Positions 38,290 through 64,000 of a DNA stretch of 64,000 nucleotides are shown here, piece by piece. The stretch comes from Balanoglossus misakiensis (Eukaryota > Hemichordata). The stretch covers positions 5,332,001-5,396,000 of the forward strand of contig CM082579.2 of assembly GCA_040954595.2 (NCBI GenBank), given 5' to 3'. The stretch's first letter is position 1, and every line of letters starts with the position of its first letter. The notes beneath the pieces are model-generated. The model searched no databases, had not been told where the DNA came from, and worked only from the letters and a program-made list of their open reading frames with translations. Position numbers and translations under genes: made by a program.

Positions 38290-38866
38290 TTTATTTGATG
38301 CTCTTTAATTCTTTTAAACAGTAACCATGGCAACCTCTTCTGTGAAATGTGTCTATCTGTACAACCAAGTCAGGAAACTGTCCGAGAAATTACCTCTGCC
38401 ACAAATTAACCAGGAAATCCCATGTTAACTTTTGAATCCCCAGTTAAAAGAAAATGTTTTTGTTTTTTTAATTCTTGGGTAAATATGATTACAACACTGA
38501 CAACAACTCTGAAAAACAATTTTACAACACATTTTAAAGGAGAAAATAAAGCTTATAATATTACCAGTAAATCATGTTTTGTCTGGTTCTGTCAGCTCAG
38601 CACAACTCGCATCTCTCCCTATACAAGATATATTTTACATATATATGATTGAAGAAATTTCAAAAGATATCAATCATGGAAGAAAATCAACATGTATAAG
38701 ACAACACACATGAAAAAACACCAAAAGAAAACCAAGAATATTTGAAAGAACTATTCTGCTCAGGTCTCGCTTTATTTTTTGAAGAAAACAGAAACACAAC
38801 ACATAGAAACTCTACATAAGTAATTATAAAAGATTATCATAAACTTTTATAATTCATGAATTTTGT

Positions 38867-39030
38867 CTACTGGAAAGTAACTGCAGTCGCATTAACAGAT
38901 GTTTTAAAGACAGCCTGATTTGCATAGGGCACACACTGGAAACTGAAGTTTTCGCTCTCAGGTAGCTCTCCCCTCCAAGGGATGAGAAATCTCACTGTTG
39001 CTAAGCAACCATCATCAGCAAAAACCACAT
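38867..39030 (-). CDS. Possible alternative terminal exon of FRY
   Basis: In minus sense a good acceptor (TTTTCTGTTGTAG) opens a 54-codon frame that starts D/VVFADDGCLATVRF, contains LIPWRGELPE, and ends in TAG. Its entry phase (1) matches the end of FRY exon 41344-41247, which could splice here instead of to 41092-40941. The amino-acid composition looks natural, but I recognise no domain, and a chance open frame cannot be excluded. Confidence 0.3.
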
Positions 39031-40017
39031 CTACAACAGAAAAGACCCTGTATGCTAAAGGAAACTACCAATACACCAAACACAAGGGAGACCATACAGA
39101 AACTAAGATTAGAAAACACAAAAATGCTTCCATGCAGATCTGAAGCATATTAGTGAAAAAAATGCCTACTGATTCCACACAGGTAAATATTGATTTTTCA
39201 CATGATAACTTATGGGCTAGTTTTTTGTTATTCACATCAACGTATTATGGAATTTTGTTATTCATATTAAAGTAATATGGTATCTATGTTATATATACCG
39301 GTAATACCTGAAAATATTGTGGGGTTTTGGGGTAATTTATCAGTATTATATGCGTCAGAACAATTACAAATATTACTAGTTTATTTATATGTGGAACTGT
39401 TGGCATCTATACTAAAAAAATCCAGTGTGACCAAGTTGACGAATTTCTCTCAAATTCAAATCATGATCTTCTTTCGCATCTACACCATCAGACGTCAATC
39501 CAACAATGTTGCAGTTTAATAAAATACTCCCAATAAAAACAAAGAAATGCAGCCAATGACGATTGAGGGCGATATACACAACCCACTTCAGGTAAAAATC
39601 TCAAATCACCTGCTATCTTAAAAGTTTCGCTTCAAAAGTTCTCATATCACCTGTCCATCCCCGTGTCTTCATGGCACATTCCAATGACATGCTTTGTGAA
39701 CATTACGAGAAGATTTAGCTGAGGAACAGCCCATTCAGTGATAAAGGGAGGGAAAAGCTCATATCATAAAACTTTGGAAGAGTCACCTACGGAAGATATT
39801 AGTGCAAGATGAAGTGTAGTTTGAGATCTAACGATACGAAATTTGCTTCTGTTACCTTCGCTGATCACAAAATAATATTCTTAAACAATTGACAAACACA
39901 TAAACTTCACCAAACTGAGGACATATTTGAAGGAGAGCTCAGGGTCTTGCATAACTGTCCCATCTCTCTCCTCAAACTAAGTTTTCATTCTAACATGACT
40001 AACATGGATGTGAAGTG

Positions 40018-40111
40018 TTAACCCTTTCATCCCCGTTTCCCCTTTCACAGGTCCAGTTTTACCATAGGAGACAATGGATTTGGACCAAACCATTGGTGGT
40101 GAAAGGGTTAA
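40018..40111. mobile_element. TTAACCC short inverted-repeat element (family B, copy 2, complete)
   Basis: 94 bp from TTAACCCTTTCATCCC to GGTGGTGAAAGGGTTAA. The ends are inverted repeats with TTAA at both edges. The core contains ACAATGGATTTGGACCAAA, shared with the copies at 49660 and (reversed) 26093. Confidence 0.75.
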
Positions 40112-40940
40112 AAAAGAGCCCTGGCAAAGAGTACATGTGCTGGAATACACTTTGCATAGTTTGGTCGTATAATTAATGAACTATTTTCTCCTGCTCCGAG
40201 TAATGGGAGAAAGTTTACAAATTAAGCAGTTAATACGGACAGCCAAATCCCGCAACTAGTTGAATAGCCAGTCTGGCCATAAAAAGTCTGGGAGTGTACT
40301 CTTGTAAGATAACCTATAACCATAGAATGATGGGGAAATGAGTAAAACTTAAACATCCATTTCATAAACTTGTTTCAAATCTTTGGCACACAAACCGATA
40401 CATATCATGCCGGCCTTAATCCGAGTGTGAGTTTTCTAACTTTTGATTTTTCTGAATTGCAAATCATTCTTCGACAAAAACACCCCAAAAGAATCATAAA
40501 CCTTTGGAGTCTTTGGTTTCAGGTACAGGGTTTGGAGGGATAACGTATTCAACAACTTAACAATGGTATGATGGCTTAAAATATGATAATCACGCAGTTT
40601 ATACTGAATTTCTGAAACTATAAGCTCTCACTCAGGATGTAGGATTTTTTTTCGAATCTCTTCACAACTATAATATATTATTTACCTCGTTTCTTCCCCC
40701 AAATAATATCTTTTCATCAACTGTTCCTGACAGTTTATGCTGAAAATCCACAGCAATTTCTGCTGTAACAGAAGCCAGGACTGGTGCCCTAGGATGTTCA
40801 TCCACACTTCTCCATCAGTAGTCCTCTTTTCCAGCTGAGCATCTCGGCATTGGAAACATCTCAGAAAGTACCTGCTCAACATCCAGGGGCACATTTAACA
40901 AAATTCATATCAACCGAAAACATTTTGGCGAAAAACCCAC

Positions 40941-63896
<22,956 letters not shown>

Positions 63897-64000
63897 CTGA
63901 AAAATAAAAATATAACATAAACTCAGCAAATCAAATTTAATTCTCTCACATGTAAAATTCATGCTGCTAGATTTCAGTTTCATACAGTGGTCATGAAAGT

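Larger units (their letters stand above)
38290..40940 (-). other. Probable FRY 3' untranslated region
   Basis: Between the FRY stop codon (40941) and the minus-strand AATAAA signals at 38771-38776 and 38290-38295 there is no recognised domain. The stretch holds a TTAACCC element (40018-40111) and a possible alternative last exon (38867-39030). Confidence 0.4.

Noticed and set aside
40682-40894. Open frame with a donor at its end, and a second frame reading plausible residues on both sides of a TGA
   Set aside because: No frame is open across the whole stretch with a convincing acceptor. A selenocysteine or readthrough reading of the TGA would need a SECIS or conservation, neither of which I can show. 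Treated as FRY 3' untranslated sequence.

Overview
This is nuclear DNA from an animal. It has spliced genes with GT-AG introns, AATAAA polyadenylation signals, microsatellites and short TTAA-ended inverted-repeat elements. The gene set (a furry orthologue, ANKLE2/LEM4, DELE1, RFC3, PTGR2, an SLC6 transporter and a PDGF/VEGF-type factor), with short introns and a single furry gene, suggests an invertebrate deuterostome such as a hemichordate or lancelet. That placement is inferred from gene content and was not tested. All exons were assembled by hand from reading frame, splice sites and phase. Left part (1-18 kb): a two-exon gene for a 55-residue, one-membrane-segment protein of unknown function (987-1392, +). 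Next is a four-exon gene on the minus strand (2553-4756) for a secreted PDGF/VEGF-like growth factor with a very basic tail. About 6.5 kb without a recognisable gene follows, carrying a TTAA-flanked element and a perfect 55-bp inverted duplication. Then comes a 13-exon, 624-residue SLC6 transporter of the glycine/proline branch (11323-16433, +). Middle (18-38 kb): ANKLE2 (18423-23260, -, 12 exons, 981 aa) is head to head with a six-finger C2H2 zinc-finger gene (23529-25093, +). It is followed by PTGR2 (25651-28023, +, 7 exons, 354 aa) and RFC3 (30332-33398, +, 9 exons, 356 aa). DELE1 (34323-37834, -, 10 exons, 545 aa) meets RFC3 tail to tail. Right part (38-64 kb): 46 coding exons of one furry (FRY/FRYL) gene on the minus strand, 2,847 codons plus stop with every exon phase consistent. 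The N-terminus lies beyond the right edge. One of its introns is a textbook minor-spliceosome AT-AC intron. The genes are not an operon and share no single pathway. They cover secreted signalling, amino-acid transport, nuclear envelope reassembly, transcription, prostaglandin reduction, clamp loading, mitochondrial stress signalling and cell morphogenesis. The most noteworthy items are the AT-AC intron in furry, the PDGF/VEGF-like gene, three long inverted repeats (two of them perfect 50- and 55-bp hairpins), two families of short TTAA elements (one copy supplies a splice acceptor in furry), and a possible alternative last exon of furry.
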